Assembly: GCF_017814435.1 (NCBI RefSeq)
Contig: NZ_JAGJCB010000016.1
Coordinates: 19,418-83,417 of the forward strand
Direction: 5' to 3'
DNA length: 64,000 bases
Origin: Mariniflexile gromovii
GTDB lineage: Bacteria; Bacteroidota; Bacteroidia; Flavobacteriales; Flavobacteriaceae
Positions 25,283 through 33,628 of this stretch are shown here, piece by piece (position 1 is the stretch's first letter; every line of letters starts with the position of its first letter). The notes under the pieces were generated by a model. The model was not told the DNA's origin and did no database searches. It saw nothing but the letters and a program-made list of their open reading frames with translations. A program made the translations under genes and the position numbers.

Positions 25283-26065
25283 TCAAATAAATTTAAGTGT
25301 TTGTCCATCCTCAGGTATAATAACATGGTCTGAAATCCCTATATCATTGATATACTCATGCAGTTCTATTCTACTCAATGTACAAAGGTTTATAGTTTCA
25401 AGGTGAATTACTATAATGATAGCTTCAGGCAACAATTGGTGTACTTTATAAACATCTTCTTTACCCATAATTATAGGACCAAAAGGTTCTAGTATTGCGA
25501 ATCCTGCATTTAATACAATAATATTTGGTTTAAATTTGAGGAGGTTTAGTTCAACTTCATCAATCCAAATAGTATCACCAACAAAGTAGACTGACTTTTC
25601 GCCTAAGTTATTAAAGTATAGTCCTGAAGATTGCCCCAAAATTGATGCGATTTGTGAATTATTATAGGCTTCGTCTGAACCGTGTTGGCACTGTGTTTTT
25701 TTTAAGAGTACGCCGTTATAGTTTGTGTTTTTATCAATTACCCTCACATCTGTAAACCCATCAGCCATAACGGTTTTAGCATCTTGTATGTTTTGGCAAA
25801 ATACAGGCTTGCTTTTAGGAAGAATTCTAACAGCTTCTTCATCCCAATGATCTGGATGTAGGTGCGTAACAATAATGGCATCTATATCCAAAAGATTATT
25901 AGTAGAAACAGGTAAGTTTACCATTGGAATTTTTTGATTTGAACCAGTTAATCCTGGAAATCCAGGATAAGCATCTTTCTTGGCTAACATTGGATCGATC
26001 AAAAATTTTTTGCCAGCATAATTAAACATTACAGTGGCATTTCTAATTAATTGAATACTTGTCAT
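25283..26065 (-). CDS. MBL-fold metallo-hydrolase
   Basis: The metal motif THLHPDHWD gives H68, H70, D72 and H73; GVLLKKTQCQHGSDEA and VYFVGDTIWID supply the further histidine and aspartate. The protein resembles the UPF0173/L-ascorbate-lactonase-like group of single-domain MBL enzymes, 260 aa, cytoplasmic. VIHLETINLC near residue 220 replaces the usual final HMEAxNHC with a Leu at the second His position, so the last ligand may differ. Confidence 0.88.
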   Translation of the reverse strand: MTSIQLIRNATVMFNYAGKKFLIDPMLAKKDAYPGFPGLTGSNQKIPMVNLPVSTNNLLDIDAIIVTHLHPDHWDEEAVRILPKSKPVFCQNIQDAKTVMADGFTDVRVIDKNTNYNGVLLKKTQCQHGSDEAYNNSQIASILGQSSGLYFNNLGEKSVYFVGDTIWIDEVELNLLKFKPNIIVLNAGFAILEPFGPIIMGKEDVYKVHQLLPEAIIIVIHLETINLCTLSRIELHEYINDIGISDHVIIPEDGQTLKFI

Positions 26066-26130
26066 GGCATCTGTCTATTTTATAGATAATTAATTATTAT
26101 ATAATAACTGATATGTGACTTATAAAGTGA

Positions 26131-26757
26131 TTATTCTTTTTGACCAGCTTTAATAGGAGTGTTGTTGTCAAGATTATAGGCGTACTCTATTAAAGTAACA
26201 CGTTCGAGTGTTCTATTAAATTGTAGCTTTAACCAACCATAATGTTCTTTTTGGTTAACAACATGCTTAACTCCAATATAAATTTCGTTTTCATTTTTCA
26301 AACTTCCTTCACACCACGAATTTCCATTATTCTCAGTATGTTTTATAACCAGAAAATTACGACTTGAAGTCCAAGTTTGATTATTGGCAACTTCATTATT
26401 AATTGTTTTTTTGTACTCTTCACCTACAATTAAGCCTAGATTCAGGTAATAATTATCATTAGGTAAACCACTTTTAATCATATTGGAATCAATTGGTTTT
26501 ATCCCAAAGTACAAATGGTCGCCATTTTGGTCCGATGTTAAAGCACTGAAAGTTAAAAAGTCTAAAATCTGATCGTTATTAATATCTATTTCAATTTGTA
26601 GTGGGCTTCCGGCATCTATTGTACGCCCGTCTACTTTGTAGAAAATATTGTTGCCAATTGGATTAGTGCTAATGTCCTCACCTTTATCACAGGCGAAGAA
26701 AGCCATTAATCCGATTAATAATGTAAAATATGTTACAAGCTTAATTTCTGTTTTCAT
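26131..26757 (-). CDS. Uncharacterised lipoprotein
   Basis: The signal LLIGLMAFFAC puts the lipidated cysteine at about residue 23, followed by DKGED, a surface-export-like acidic stretch in Bacteroidetes. The rest is beta-rich (YGWLKLQFN, VTLIEYAYN) with IDINNDQILDF, an EF-hand-like calcium loop, at about 56-66. I cannot assign a function. It overlaps the preceding gene by 17 bases and so belongs to the TetR-controlled module. Confidence 0.75.
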   Translation of the reverse strand: MKTEIKLVTYFTLLIGLMAFFACDKGEDISTNPIGNNIFYKVDGRTIDAGSPLQIEIDINNDQILDFLTFSALTSDQNGDHLYFGIKPIDSNMIKSGLPNDNYYLNLGLIVGEEYKKTINNEVANNQTWTSSRNFLVIKHTENNGNSWCEGSLKNENEIYIGVKHVVNQKEHYGWLKLQFNRTLERVTLIEYAYNLDNNTPIKAGQKE

Positions 26758-27268
26758 GGGTTGTTTTATTATTATTTATATTTAGATCAAATATCCATTT
26801 AAATGCTTCAGAAGCACCATTGAAATACCCTTCCGAATTTGTGCTGAACATAAATTGATATTTATTAATTTTTGAAACGTCATGGTGAATATGTGCCGCG
26901 GCAACGCATCTTATACCTCGGTTATTGGATAGCTCTAAATTTTTTGATTCATCAAATAGATCTAAATATCCAACTCTCCAACCATATCTTGATAACGTTA
27001 AAGGAATTATTTCTCTGAATCTTTTGTGTGTGTCAACATCTATTGCTTTAAATCCAAGTAAGTCAATGTAAATTTTAAAAATGCTATTATCTAATAGGGT
27101 TTCTAAAGTATTTAAAAGAGATTTTTCCCAATTTAAAACATCTGTTATATCTACTTCTCCATTAAGACGAGTAAATAGTAAATTGTTTTTGTTGTCCCAT
27201 AAACTACCTAGATTTGGGACGCTTTTCATCATATTAAGAGATGAAAAATATATTTCCATTTTATTCAT
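26741..27268 (-). CDS. Hypothetical protein, possibly STAS/SpoIIAA-like
   Basis: The 175-aa protein has a strand-helix pattern (FTRLNGEVDITDVLNWE, FKIYIDLLGFKAIDVDTH) that recalls SpoIIAA/STAS-like domains, but I am not certain. The second half (GYLDLFDESKNLEL, YFNGASEAFKWIF) is compatible with the same fold. No signal or membrane segment. Overlaps the lipoprotein gene. Confidence 0.6.
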   Translation of the reverse strand: MNKMEIYFSSLNMMKSVPNLGSLWDNKNNLLFTRLNGEVDITDVLNWEKSLLNTLETLLDNSIFKIYIDLLGFKAIDVDTHKRFREIIPLTLSRYGWRVGYLDLFDESKNLELSNNRGIRCVAAAHIHHDVSKINKYQFMFSTNSEGYFNGASEAFKWIFDLNINNNKTTHENRN

Positions 27269-27302
27269 AATCTATAATAATTTTGAACATGAAGCTTAAT
27301 TG

Positions 27303-27728
27303 TTAGATGGAGATTAAATCTTGATAAATCTCAAAAGCATTTCGTTCTACCCAACACTCTTTAAGCTTTCCTTTTTCTATCTTCCAAATTGCTATTCCAG
27401 TAAATGAAATTGGTTGATTATCTGGAGGTAGGTTAAAAATACCATTGTTGTTACCTGTACATACAAATCTTGAAACCACATGGCTATGTTTTTCACTTAC
27501 AATGATTTCTTGACTTATAGTGATTGCATTTGTTAACTTGGTCTGGAATGTTTGAACCCATTTTTTGAAATTGTCCCTACCTGAAATGGTTTTACCACCA
27601 GTGGTAATTACATAATCTTCAGTCATGAGTTCGTCAATAGCTTTAAGGTCATGGGATGATCCCCATACGCGATTAAAAAATTCTAGAATGATTTTATCTG
27701 CCTGTATGTTGCTAAAGTTTTTATTCAT
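27303..27728 (-). CDS. SnoaL-like (NTF2-fold) protein
   Basis: It fits the SnoaL/polyketide-cyclase-like fold: FFNRVWGSSHDLKAIDELMT, DYVITTGGKTISGRDNFKKW and PISFTGIAIWKIEKGKLKEC. I take the ATG at 27728; the frame extends two codons to a TTG at 27734. These small proteins are isomerases, hydratases or simple binders; the active residues cannot be fixed here. Part of the TetR module. Confidence 0.82.
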   Translation of the reverse strand: MNKNFSNIQADKIILEFFNRVWGSSHDLKAIDELMTEDYVITTGGKTISGRDNFKKWVQTFQTKLTNAITISQEIIVSEKHSHVVSRFVCTGNNNGIFNLPPDNQPISFTGIAIWKIEKGKLKECWVERNAFEIYQDLISI

Positions 27729-27768
27729 AATCAATTGGTTTATTAATTATTTAGAAAGAGATTAATGT

Positions 27769-28230
27769 TTAAAGTATAGTAAATGTTGCTGTCAATCCAA
27801 CCGAAAAGTTTCTGGGCAGGGAACAAACACCAAAAAGAGTTCTACTATGACTTCCTTTGTCTTTTAGTACCTCATTGAATAAGTCTGATGCCCCATTTAC
27901 AACTAATGGCCCATCATCCCACTCATTACTACACCTATAATAAGCAAAGACATGATTTAAACCTTCTAATTTGTTATATGAAACATATTGGTTTATTTGA
28001 GCCAATACGTTTAGTGCGCATAATCTCATTGCTAAATAGCCGTCATTGGTTGATAGTTCTTTTCCTAGTTTTCCTTGATGGCAATTAATTCCGTTATGTA
28101 TCGGAAATTGTATTGCAACATACCCAACATTTCCTCTTATTTCAACGGATTTATAATTACCCCCTGGTTCTGGAATGTTTGGTAATTGAATTCCTATGTC
28201 AGCAACCTTTTTTTTTATTGACTCATTCAT
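27769..28230 (-). CDS. RidA-family protein (YjgF/chorismate-mutase-like)
   Basis: The sequence follows the longer RidA subfamily of about 150 aa: LPNIPEPGGNYKSVEIRGN at about 16-34, KLGKELSTNDGYLAMRLCAL and RTLFGVCSLPRNFSVGLTAT at the end. The conserved arginine of RidA (in the SRT motif) is present as SRTLFG. RidA proteins hydrolyse reactive enamines or imines made by PLP enzymes; subfamily members may act on other substrates. Confidence 0.88.
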   Translation of the reverse strand: MNESIKKKVADIGIQLPNIPEPGGNYKSVEIRGNVGYVAIQFPIHNGINCHQGKLGKELSTNDGYLAMRLCALNVLAQINQYVSYNKLEGLNHVFAYYRCSNEWDDGPLVVNGASDLFNEVLKDKGSHSRTLFGVCSLPRNFSVGLTATFTIL

Positions 28231-28261
28231 TTTATACCAATGTTAATTTCTTTTTAATTAG

Positions 28262-28708
28262 CTAAGGAATTATTGTTTCAGTTTTAAAATCGGTTTTATA
28301 AAGATTAGAGTACCCTTTTGCAATAAGCCTGCTTTTATCTTTATTCCATATACTACATTGGGCATTAATAAATTTTTTTCCATACTTTATGATACTTGTT
28401 TCTGCGATAATTACTTCATTTGGCTTAGCAATTGAAAAATAGTCAATAACATTGTTAATTGTTGTGAAGAAAAATGGATCATCAAGAGTAAACATTGTTG
28501 CTCCTAAAACATCATCAATAATTGCAGATGTAATACCTCCATGCAAATTTCCTACTGGATTAAGCCATTCAGGACGGATTTGATACTGAAATTCAAGACT
28601 TCCTGTGTTCGCTTTGAGAACCGTAGGGTTTAGCCACCTCATAAGTGGAGATGGTGATCTATCAAAACTCTTTCCTTTAAATGATTTTATATAATCTAAT
28701 TTATTCAT
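28262..28708 (-). CDS. PaaI-family hotdog thioesterase
   Basis: The motif NPVGNLHGGITSAIIDDVLG has the HGG turn and the catalytic-type Asp of PaaI thioesterases, and the hotdog pattern continues in FSIAKPNEVIIAETSIIKYG. I take the ATG at 28708; the frame goes on to a TTG at 28717. It is the first gene after the TetR and its start lies 30 bases after a palindromic operator (28738-28753). Confidence 0.88.
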   Translation of the reverse strand: MNKLDYIKSFKGKSFDRSPSPLMRWLNPTVLKANTGSLEFQYQIRPEWLNPVGNLHGGITSAIIDDVLGATMFTLDDPFFFTTINNVIDYFSIAKPNEVIIAETSIIKYGKKFINAQCSIWNKDKSRLIAKGYSNLYKTDFKTETIIP

Positions 28709-28737
28709 GTTATTCAATATGTTTTAGATATTTATAA

Positions 28738-28753
28738 TATACCGAATGGTATA
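28738..28753. promoter_or_regulatory. TetR-type operator before the thioesterase gene
   Basis: TATACCGAATGGTATA is a palindrome with a single imperfect centre, the same pattern as 29403-29416 and 21911-21924. It sits in the 61-base gap between the TetR stop and the thioesterase start. Confidence 0.65.
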
Positions 28754-28769
28754 TTTTTAATTAAAAAAA

Positions 28770-29366
28770 TTATAATTTCATTTCATTGTGAATCAAATTT
28801 TCAATTCTTTTTAATGAAATGTTTAAATATTCTTTGTCTGCCATTGTTTTAGACAATAAAACTCCTCCTTCTATTAGCATTACCATAGTTGACGCATATT
28901 CTTTAATATTTAAATCATGCTTAAATATTCTCTCTTCTATACCGTTTTTAATGATGTCTTCAAATATTTTAGTAAATCCAATGAATGATTTTCGAACTTC
29001 AATATTCAATTTTGGAAATGCATCGTCCGATTCTGTTGCAGCATTTAATAAGGGACAGCCGCCAGTTTCAATAATTACGGACCAATTATTTTTATAAAAA
29101 TCTACTATAGCCATCAATTTATTAATTGCTCCACTTGGGCTTTGATTTAACGCTGATATAATTTTATTACCTATGCGCTTAGCATTATACTTGTAAGCCG
29201 CCTTAGCTACTTCTTCTTTATTTTCAAAATTACCGTAAATACTTCCTTTTGTAAGACCTGTTAAGTTAGTTATATCTCTTAAGGATGTGCCTAGGTATCC
29301 TATTTTATTGAAGTGTACAGACGATTTTTCAATTATAAACTGTTTCGTTTTTTCGGTTTTTGTCAT
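28770..29366 (-). CDS. TetR-family regulator, module 1
   Basis: It begins MTKTEKTKQFIIEKSSVHFN and has the TetR HTH LRDITNLTGLTKGSIYGNF at about 30-48; the C-terminal part is helical with TGGCPLLNAATESDDAFPKL. The frame opens at 29495, but the first 43 residues are cysteine-rich and unlike any TetR, and a palindromic operator (29403-29416) lies within that part; hence the start at 29366, giving 198 aa. It is a clear paralogue of the TetR at 35415. It most likely represses itself and the thioesterase operon, and perhaps the AraC gene at 21951. Confidence 0.88.
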   Translation of the reverse strand: MTKTEKTKQFIIEKSSVHFNKIGYLGTSLRDITNLTGLTKGSIYGNFENKEEVAKAAYKYNAKRIGNKIISALNQSPSGAINKLMAIVDFYKNNWSVIIETGGCPLLNAATESDDAFPKLNIEVRKSFIGFTKIFEDIIKNGIEERIFKHDLNIKEYASTMVMLIEGGVLLSKTMADKEYLNISLKRIENLIHNEMKL

Positions 29367-29402
29367 GTTCAAAAAGAATATTTTACTGCAAATATAACAA
29401 AA

Positions 29403-29416
29403 ATACCAATCGGTAT
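29403..29416. promoter_or_regulatory. TetR-type operator before TetR gene 1
   Basis: ATACCAATCGGTAT is the exact reverse complement of ATACCGATTGGTAT at 21911. It is 37 bases before the chosen start of the TetR gene. Confidence 0.7.
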
Positions 29417-29536
29417 AAAATATAATTGATTTTTTTTTTTTTTTGATACAACCAAAGATTATTTCTATATCTTCATCTTTATTACCGGTATTCATACTTG
29501 TTTAATAAAATTGTATGAGAGCGCGACATTACTTAT

Positions 29537-29750
29537 TTAAACCAATTTAGAATTAGGAGTACTAAAAACAAATTTTTCTTTAAGGATTCTCATATCATCA
29601 CTCACTTTTCTATCTAACACTTTTGCATAATGCTGTGTGGTTCTTAAATTTTTATGATCAAGCATTTTGCTAACACTCTTAATTGGAACACCATTTGTAA
29701 GAGTTACAGTAGTTGCAAAAGTGTGTCGAGCTATGTGAAAAGTTAGTTTT
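29537..29750 (-). pseudogene. Integrase relic (C-terminal part)
   Basis: The minus strand reads [37 protein letters not shown] and [10 protein letters not shown], matching the C-terminus of the integrase at 36108. The HxxR and the nucleophilic Tyr are there, but GHKN has become DHKN and the N-terminal 330 residues are missing. Homology stops near 29750, where the tail of a broken NHL-like gene begins, so this is a recombination scar. Confidence 0.88.
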
Positions 29751-30149
29751 ATCAACCACAGCAATATCATTTAAAAAGGAGACACCATCATTGAAAGTAA
29801 TATCGTAAAGTTTATTGCCAGAGTTAATATCAAGAGCAATAAGCCTGTCAATATCCGCAACGAATAAAATATTTTTTGAAATTGCTAATCCTTTGGGTGC
29901 ATTAAGTTTTTATTTTGAAAAAGTTGAATCAATAATGGCTCCTTTGAAATCAAGTTTGATGATTCTCCCGTCTCCAACTTTTTGTGTAGGATTAAGTTCT
30001 TTTCCTATATCTGCAGCATAAATATATTTACCATCGGAAGCCACGCTTTCAATGTGATTGAAGCCTTTAACCGTAAAGATAGTTTGAGCACACATACTAT
30101 TAGTTGAAATAGAAATGCTCAAAACGAAAATTATAAATGTTATTTTCAT
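29751..30149 (-). pseudogene. Truncated NHL-like secreted beta-propeller protein
   Basis: The ATG at 30149 starts a signal peptide (FIIFVLSISISTNSMCAQ) followed by a propeller-like pattern, SVASDGKYIYAADIGKELN and GDGRIIKLDFKG. A TAA at about 29910 interrupts it, but the same frame continues with LNAPKGLAISKNILFVADID and RLIALDINSGNKLYDI until about 29750, where integrase sequence takes over. So it has one nonsense codon and a missing 3' half. Family homologues have around 300 residues. Confidence 0.7.
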
Positions 30150-30178
30150 GATGCTATATTTTAAAATTCATAATTACA

Positions 30179-30922
30179 TTAACGTCCTCCTGTAACATCA
30201 ATAAATATTCCTGTTGAATAAGATGACTGTTCAGTGGCAAGCCAAAGAATAGCTTCAGCAACTTCGCTTGTTAATCCACCTCTTTTTAAAGGAATACTAT
30301 CTTTTATTCGTTCTATTCTCCCTGGTTCTCCTCCAGAAATGTGAATGTCTGTATGAATAAAGGCTGGTCGTACACCATTAACTCGGATTCCGTCTTCTGC
30401 TAATTCTTTGGATAACCCAATAGTTAGAGCGTCTATCGCACCTTTTGATGCCGCATAATCTATATATTCAAATGGCGCTCCAGTTCTGGAAGCGATTGAA
30501 GAAACATTAACGATAGTTCCGCCGTTGCCACCATATTTGGGTGACATCCTTTTAATTGCTTCACGACAACAAATAAAGGGGCCTAAAGTATTGGCTTGAA
30601 ATATTCGCTGTAATCTTTCCCAAGTTAAATTTTCTAATGTAGATTGATGTTCCAGAATTCCGGCATTATTTACTAAGCAAGTTAAGTTTCCAAACTCTGT
30701 ATCGATCTGGTTAAATAGTTGAATTATTTCAGTTTCATTAGAAACATCTGCCTGAAACGCCTTTGCCAAACCTCCTTTTAATCTTATTTTTTCTACTATA
30801 TTTTCTGCTGATTCTTTACTCTTATTGTAGTTTACTGCTACTGCAAATCCTCTTTCAGCAGCAAGTAAAGCCGTAGCTGCACCAATACCACGGCTAGCTC
30901 CTGTTATTAATATTGTTTTCAT
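30179..30922 (-). CDS. Short-chain dehydrogenase/reductase (FabG-like)
   Basis: Typical 247-aa classical SDR: TGASRGIG at 7-14, NNAGIL, the serine in VSSIASR, and YAASKGA with catalytic Tyr and Lys; the end WLATEQSSYSTGIFIDVTGG is the usual FabG-like C-terminus. NAD(P)-dependent; substrate not evident. It follows the broken YfiT gene by 16 bases in the module headed by TetR 2. Confidence 0.9.
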   Translation of the reverse strand: MKTILITGASRGIGAATALLAAERGFAVAVNYNKSKESAENIVEKIRLKGGLAKAFQADVSNETEIIQLFNQIDTEFGNLTCLVNNAGILEHQSTLENLTWERLQRIFQANTLGPFICCREAIKRMSPKYGGNGGTIVNVSSIASRTGAPFEYIDYAASKGAIDALTIGLSKELAEDGIRVNGVRPAFIHTDIHISGGEPGRIERIKDSIPLKRGGLTSEVAEAILWLATEQSSYSTGIFIDVTGGR

Positions 30923-30938
30923 TTCTTATTGTTTTTTG

Positions 30939-31450
30939 TTACAGTATGGATTTTATATGAGCCAAATGATGTTGACAGTGCCAGGAATACATACCAATTG
31001 CTTCTTCCAATATGAATTCCTTCCCGTGTTCGGGATGAGTATATTTTCTTTTTAATGTATCAGCATCAAGATTTTTTAAAAGAGTATGCCATCTGTAGTG
31101 AATCCCTTGTATAATAGATAGGGATGAACTTATAGGTAAATATTTACTATCCTCCAATTCTGCCCAAATAGATTCATTATAAGGTTTAATGACAGGGTTA
31201 TCTTCTGTTATGGCAAGCTTGAAAATGCATTCATGTGACTATCTGCACAGTGATGTACAACTTGTCTAACTGTCCATCCATCTTTTCTGTAAGGCATATC
31301 AAGTTGATTTTCTGATATTGCTTCTAGCGTATTGTTCAATACAGAAGGAAAAGAACCAATTATTTCAATCCAATTATCTAAAAGGCTCTTTTCTATATTC
31401 TCTGGTTTTGTAAATTGACCGATCGGGTATCTTAAATTTAGTTCTTTCAT
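30939..31450 (-). pseudogene. YfiT-family (bacillithiol S-transferase-like) gene, frameshifted
   Basis: The first piece (31208-31450) has LRYPIGQFTKPENIEKSLLD and WTVRQVVHHCADSHMNAF; the second (30939-31157 and onward in another frame from about 31205) has SLAITEDNPVIKPYNESIWA, SLSIIQGIHYRWHTLLKNL and GMYSWHCQHHLAHI. Together they make a YfiT/DinB-type protein of about 170 aa with its metal histidines, but the frame breaks after DSHMNAFSS and about four residues (RFKL-like) seem deleted. The product cannot be full length as written. Confidence 0.8.
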
Positions 31451-31465
31451 TTTGTTTTAAATTAT

Positions 31466-32017
31466 TTATAAATCATCTGTGAAATGTCTTCTTTCTTTAT
31501 CTTGAGAAAACTTGCGACTGTTGTAATCTGTTGATTTGTTTCGAGCAATAGATAAAGTTTGCCATTCATTGTTTTTAATCATTTTAGCAATGAATACCAT
31601 TTGTCCAATATGGTATGGGTAGTGGGCTAATTGACGATTGATAGCTTCTACAACAGAATGTCCATCATTCCGGATATATACTACGCGTTCCATATCTGGT
31701 TCTGTAAGTTGTTCAAGTACTTGGATGAGACATTCCCAACCTTGTTTCCATCGATACAGTAATTCATCTTCACTACTGAAAGGGTTGATGAATTCTGCAT
31801 CACGATTTCTCCATGGTTTTTCTCCATCGGTAGTTAAAAAGTCAGTAAAACGAGATAGCATATTACCAGTAATGTGATTAACGATAACAGCTATACTATT
31901 ACTTTCTTCATTGTATTGCCAGAACAATTGTTCTTCATCTAGTTGTTCCATTGCTTTTTCGCCAAGCATTTTGTAGTATTCAAATTGCTTTTTTACGCTG
32001 CTTAAATAGCTTTCCAT
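31466..32017 (-). CDS. DUF1572/DinB-superfamily protein
   Basis: The 183-aa protein MESYLSSVKKQFEYYKMLGE has the DUF1572 pattern, with SNSIAVIVNHITGNMLSRFT at about 39-58 and INRQLAHYPYHIGQMVFIAK at about 142-161, where the histidines of a DinB metal site lie. I use the ATG at 32017; the frame extends to 32077, but those 20 residues are not part of the family. Probably thiol- or metal-dependent, like other DinB proteins. Confidence 0.82.
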   Translation of the reverse strand: MESYLSSVKKQFEYYKMLGEKAMEQLDEEQLFWQYNEESNSIAVIVNHITGNMLSRFTDFLTTDGEKPWRNRDAEFINPFSSEDELLYRWKQGWECLIQVLEQLTEPDMERVVYIRNDGHSVVEAINRQLAHYPYHIGQMVFIAKMIKNNEWQTLSIARNKSTDYNSRKFSQDKERRHFTDDL

Positions 32018-32102
32018 ATGATTTATTTTAAAGTTAAAAATTACTTTTTTTAATTGTATTCTTTGAACTAAGACCAAACAGTGGTGGTCTTCAAATTTTA
32101 GT

Positions 32103-32543
32103 TTAATCTATTTGTATTTCTTTGCTTTTATTTTGAAGACACATTAATGTAACTAAAGAAGTAGACACTAAGTTTTCCTTTTCATTGATAGCCGCGAAGA
32201 TGTCTGAACGAACCACGGTAAGCAATTTTCCTCTTTTGATAACATTAGCTTTAGCAATTAATTTATCACCCACAGCGGGACTTAAATAATTGATTTTTAA
32301 TTCTACTGTTGCATAATATCCAGATGAAGATTTGGTTAATGCACTGGCGTACGAAGCTATGTCTATTAATGAAGCTATAGTTGCACCATTGAACATACCA
32401 GCTGGCCGCATCATAAACTCTTTTTTTGAAACTTCAATTTCGACATAATCTTCATTAAAATTAGATATTTGGCCTCCAAATAGCTTCATTAACTTTGAAT
32501 TTTCAAAGTTTTTTATTAATTCATTTTTCTTTTTATTATTCAT
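32103..32543 (-). CDS. Hotdog-fold thioesterase-like protein
   Basis: It has the hotdog core FMMRPAGMFNGATIASLIDI and KINYLSPAVGDKLIAKANVI. The HGG of PaaI is replaced by FNGAT, which is typical of the DUF4442-like branch. It overlaps the preceding gene by 8 bases. It parallels the thioesterase gene of the first TetR module, though the sequences are not close. Confidence 0.78.
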   Translation of the reverse strand: MNNKKKNELIKNFENSKLMKLFGGQISNFNEDYVEIEVSKKEFMMRPAGMFNGATIASLIDIASYASALTKSSSGYYATVELKINYLSPAVGDKLIAKANVIKRGKLLTVVRSDIFAAINEKENLVSTSLVTLMCLQNKSKEIQID

Positions 32544-33066
32544 ATCTCCCTAAGTAATTTAAATAATCAGATTTGTAAAACTGTTCTTTTATGCCATTAA
32601 ATCGGTTTCTGGTAAGCACATACTTTTCATCGTTTAAGTGAATAAAACCAATAGGGTAGGGATTAAACTCATTTATAAAAAGCTTAGAAATAGACAGAGG
32701 GAAACTTTTATTGTAATTAAATTGTATTCGATTTAAGTTGTATAACTCAAAAGCGTTTTTGACACCTTTTCTTAATAGCATTTTTAAATCATCCTCAGGA
32801 ATATTATCGCCTTTAAGTATTAGGAATTTGATGATGGCGCTTTGATTATTCTTTTTAATTGTAATAATAAATAAACCGACAATCATTTTATTATATTCCA
32901 TTAGCCAATATTTTTCATAAGGTTTTTTAAAACCAGAAATTTTAAAGAGGTTCATTAAGAGTTCTTTGTAATTATTGCTATCTGTGATTTTGTCGTGAAA
33001 TAATTCACCTATAAATAAATCGAGATTTAATTCTTTTATTTCAATATGCTTGGTTGTATGTCTCAT
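32536..33066 (-). CDS. Hypothetical protein, possibly GNAT-like
   Basis: The 176-aa protein has YWLMEYNKMIVGLFIITIKK at about 53-72, a strand pair that recalls GNAT acetyltransferases, then KGVKNAFELYNLNRIQFNYN. The acetyl-CoA loop is not clear, so I hold this loosely. Overlaps the hotdog gene downstream and lies 39 bases after the DinB gene. Confidence 0.6.
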   Translation of the reverse strand: MRHTTKHIEIKELNLDLFIGELFHDKITDSNNYKELLMNLFKISGFKKPYEKYWLMEYNKMIVGLFIITIKKNNQSAIIKFLILKGDNIPEDDLKMLLRKGVKNAFELYNLNRIQFNYNKSFPLSISKLFINEFNPYPIGFIHLNDEKYVLTRNRFNGIKEQFYKSDYLNYLGRYE

Positions 33067-33105
33067 GTTTAATAACCTTCTTTATTTTACCTTAAGACTT
33101 GTTTT

Positions 33106-33627
33106 TTATTTGAGGATGGTTAAATATTCAATCCATGGACCTACTTCCTTTTTATATTGATTTGCCATGATTCTAGAAATTTGAGCTATATGGTTGAGGT
33201 CGTGTACCATCCATGTAGCAATTAATTGTGCCAATGTAACTTCTCCAAAAACTGTATGAATTCCTTTTGAGTTTAAATCTGTTTCGGATATTTTTTTTGA
33301 AATCAGGTAGCTAATATTTTGTTTACGGAGTTGGACGAATTCGTCCAGTAATTGTTTTATGGTTTTATTTTTGCTTTCAATAAATTGTGCATTTCGGTCG
33401 TACAAAGGGAATGATTTATCTGGCTTGTTAGAGAGGATGGTTTTTACACGAGGAATCCAATCTGTTTTTTCACCATGAATGAGATGTCCAATCACATCAA
33501 ATACAGACCAGGTTTCATATCCTTCATTTTTTAGAGTCCATTCATTAGAAATATTGTACAATAAGTGGTGTAATGTAACAGGTGTTCTTTCTAATATCTC
33601 TATAGATTTATTCAGATTAAAATTCAT
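33106..33627 (-). CDS. DinB-family protein
   Basis: MNFNLNKSIEILERTPVTLH starts the family pattern; WSVFDVIGHLIHGEKTDWIP supplies the first histidine region and ATWMVHDLNHIAQISRIMAN the last, so the metal triad seems complete. I use the ATG at 33627, one base past the stop of the isochorismatase gene; the frame extends to 33651 but overlaps that gene. 174 aa is normal. Confidence 0.88.
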   Translation of the reverse strand: MNFNLNKSIEILERTPVTLHHLLYNISNEWTLKNEGYETWSVFDVIGHLIHGEKTDWIPRVKTILSNKPDKSFPLYDRNAQFIESKNKTIKQLLDEFVQLRKQNISYLISKKISETDLNSKGIHTVFGEVTLAQLIATWMVHDLNHIAQISRIMANQYKKEVGPWIEYLTILK

Positions 33628-33628
33628 G

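Noticed and set aside
29367..29495. Longer N-terminus of TetR 1
   Set aside because: The extra 43 residues are cysteine- and lysine-rich, unlike TetR proteins, and cover a palindromic operator.
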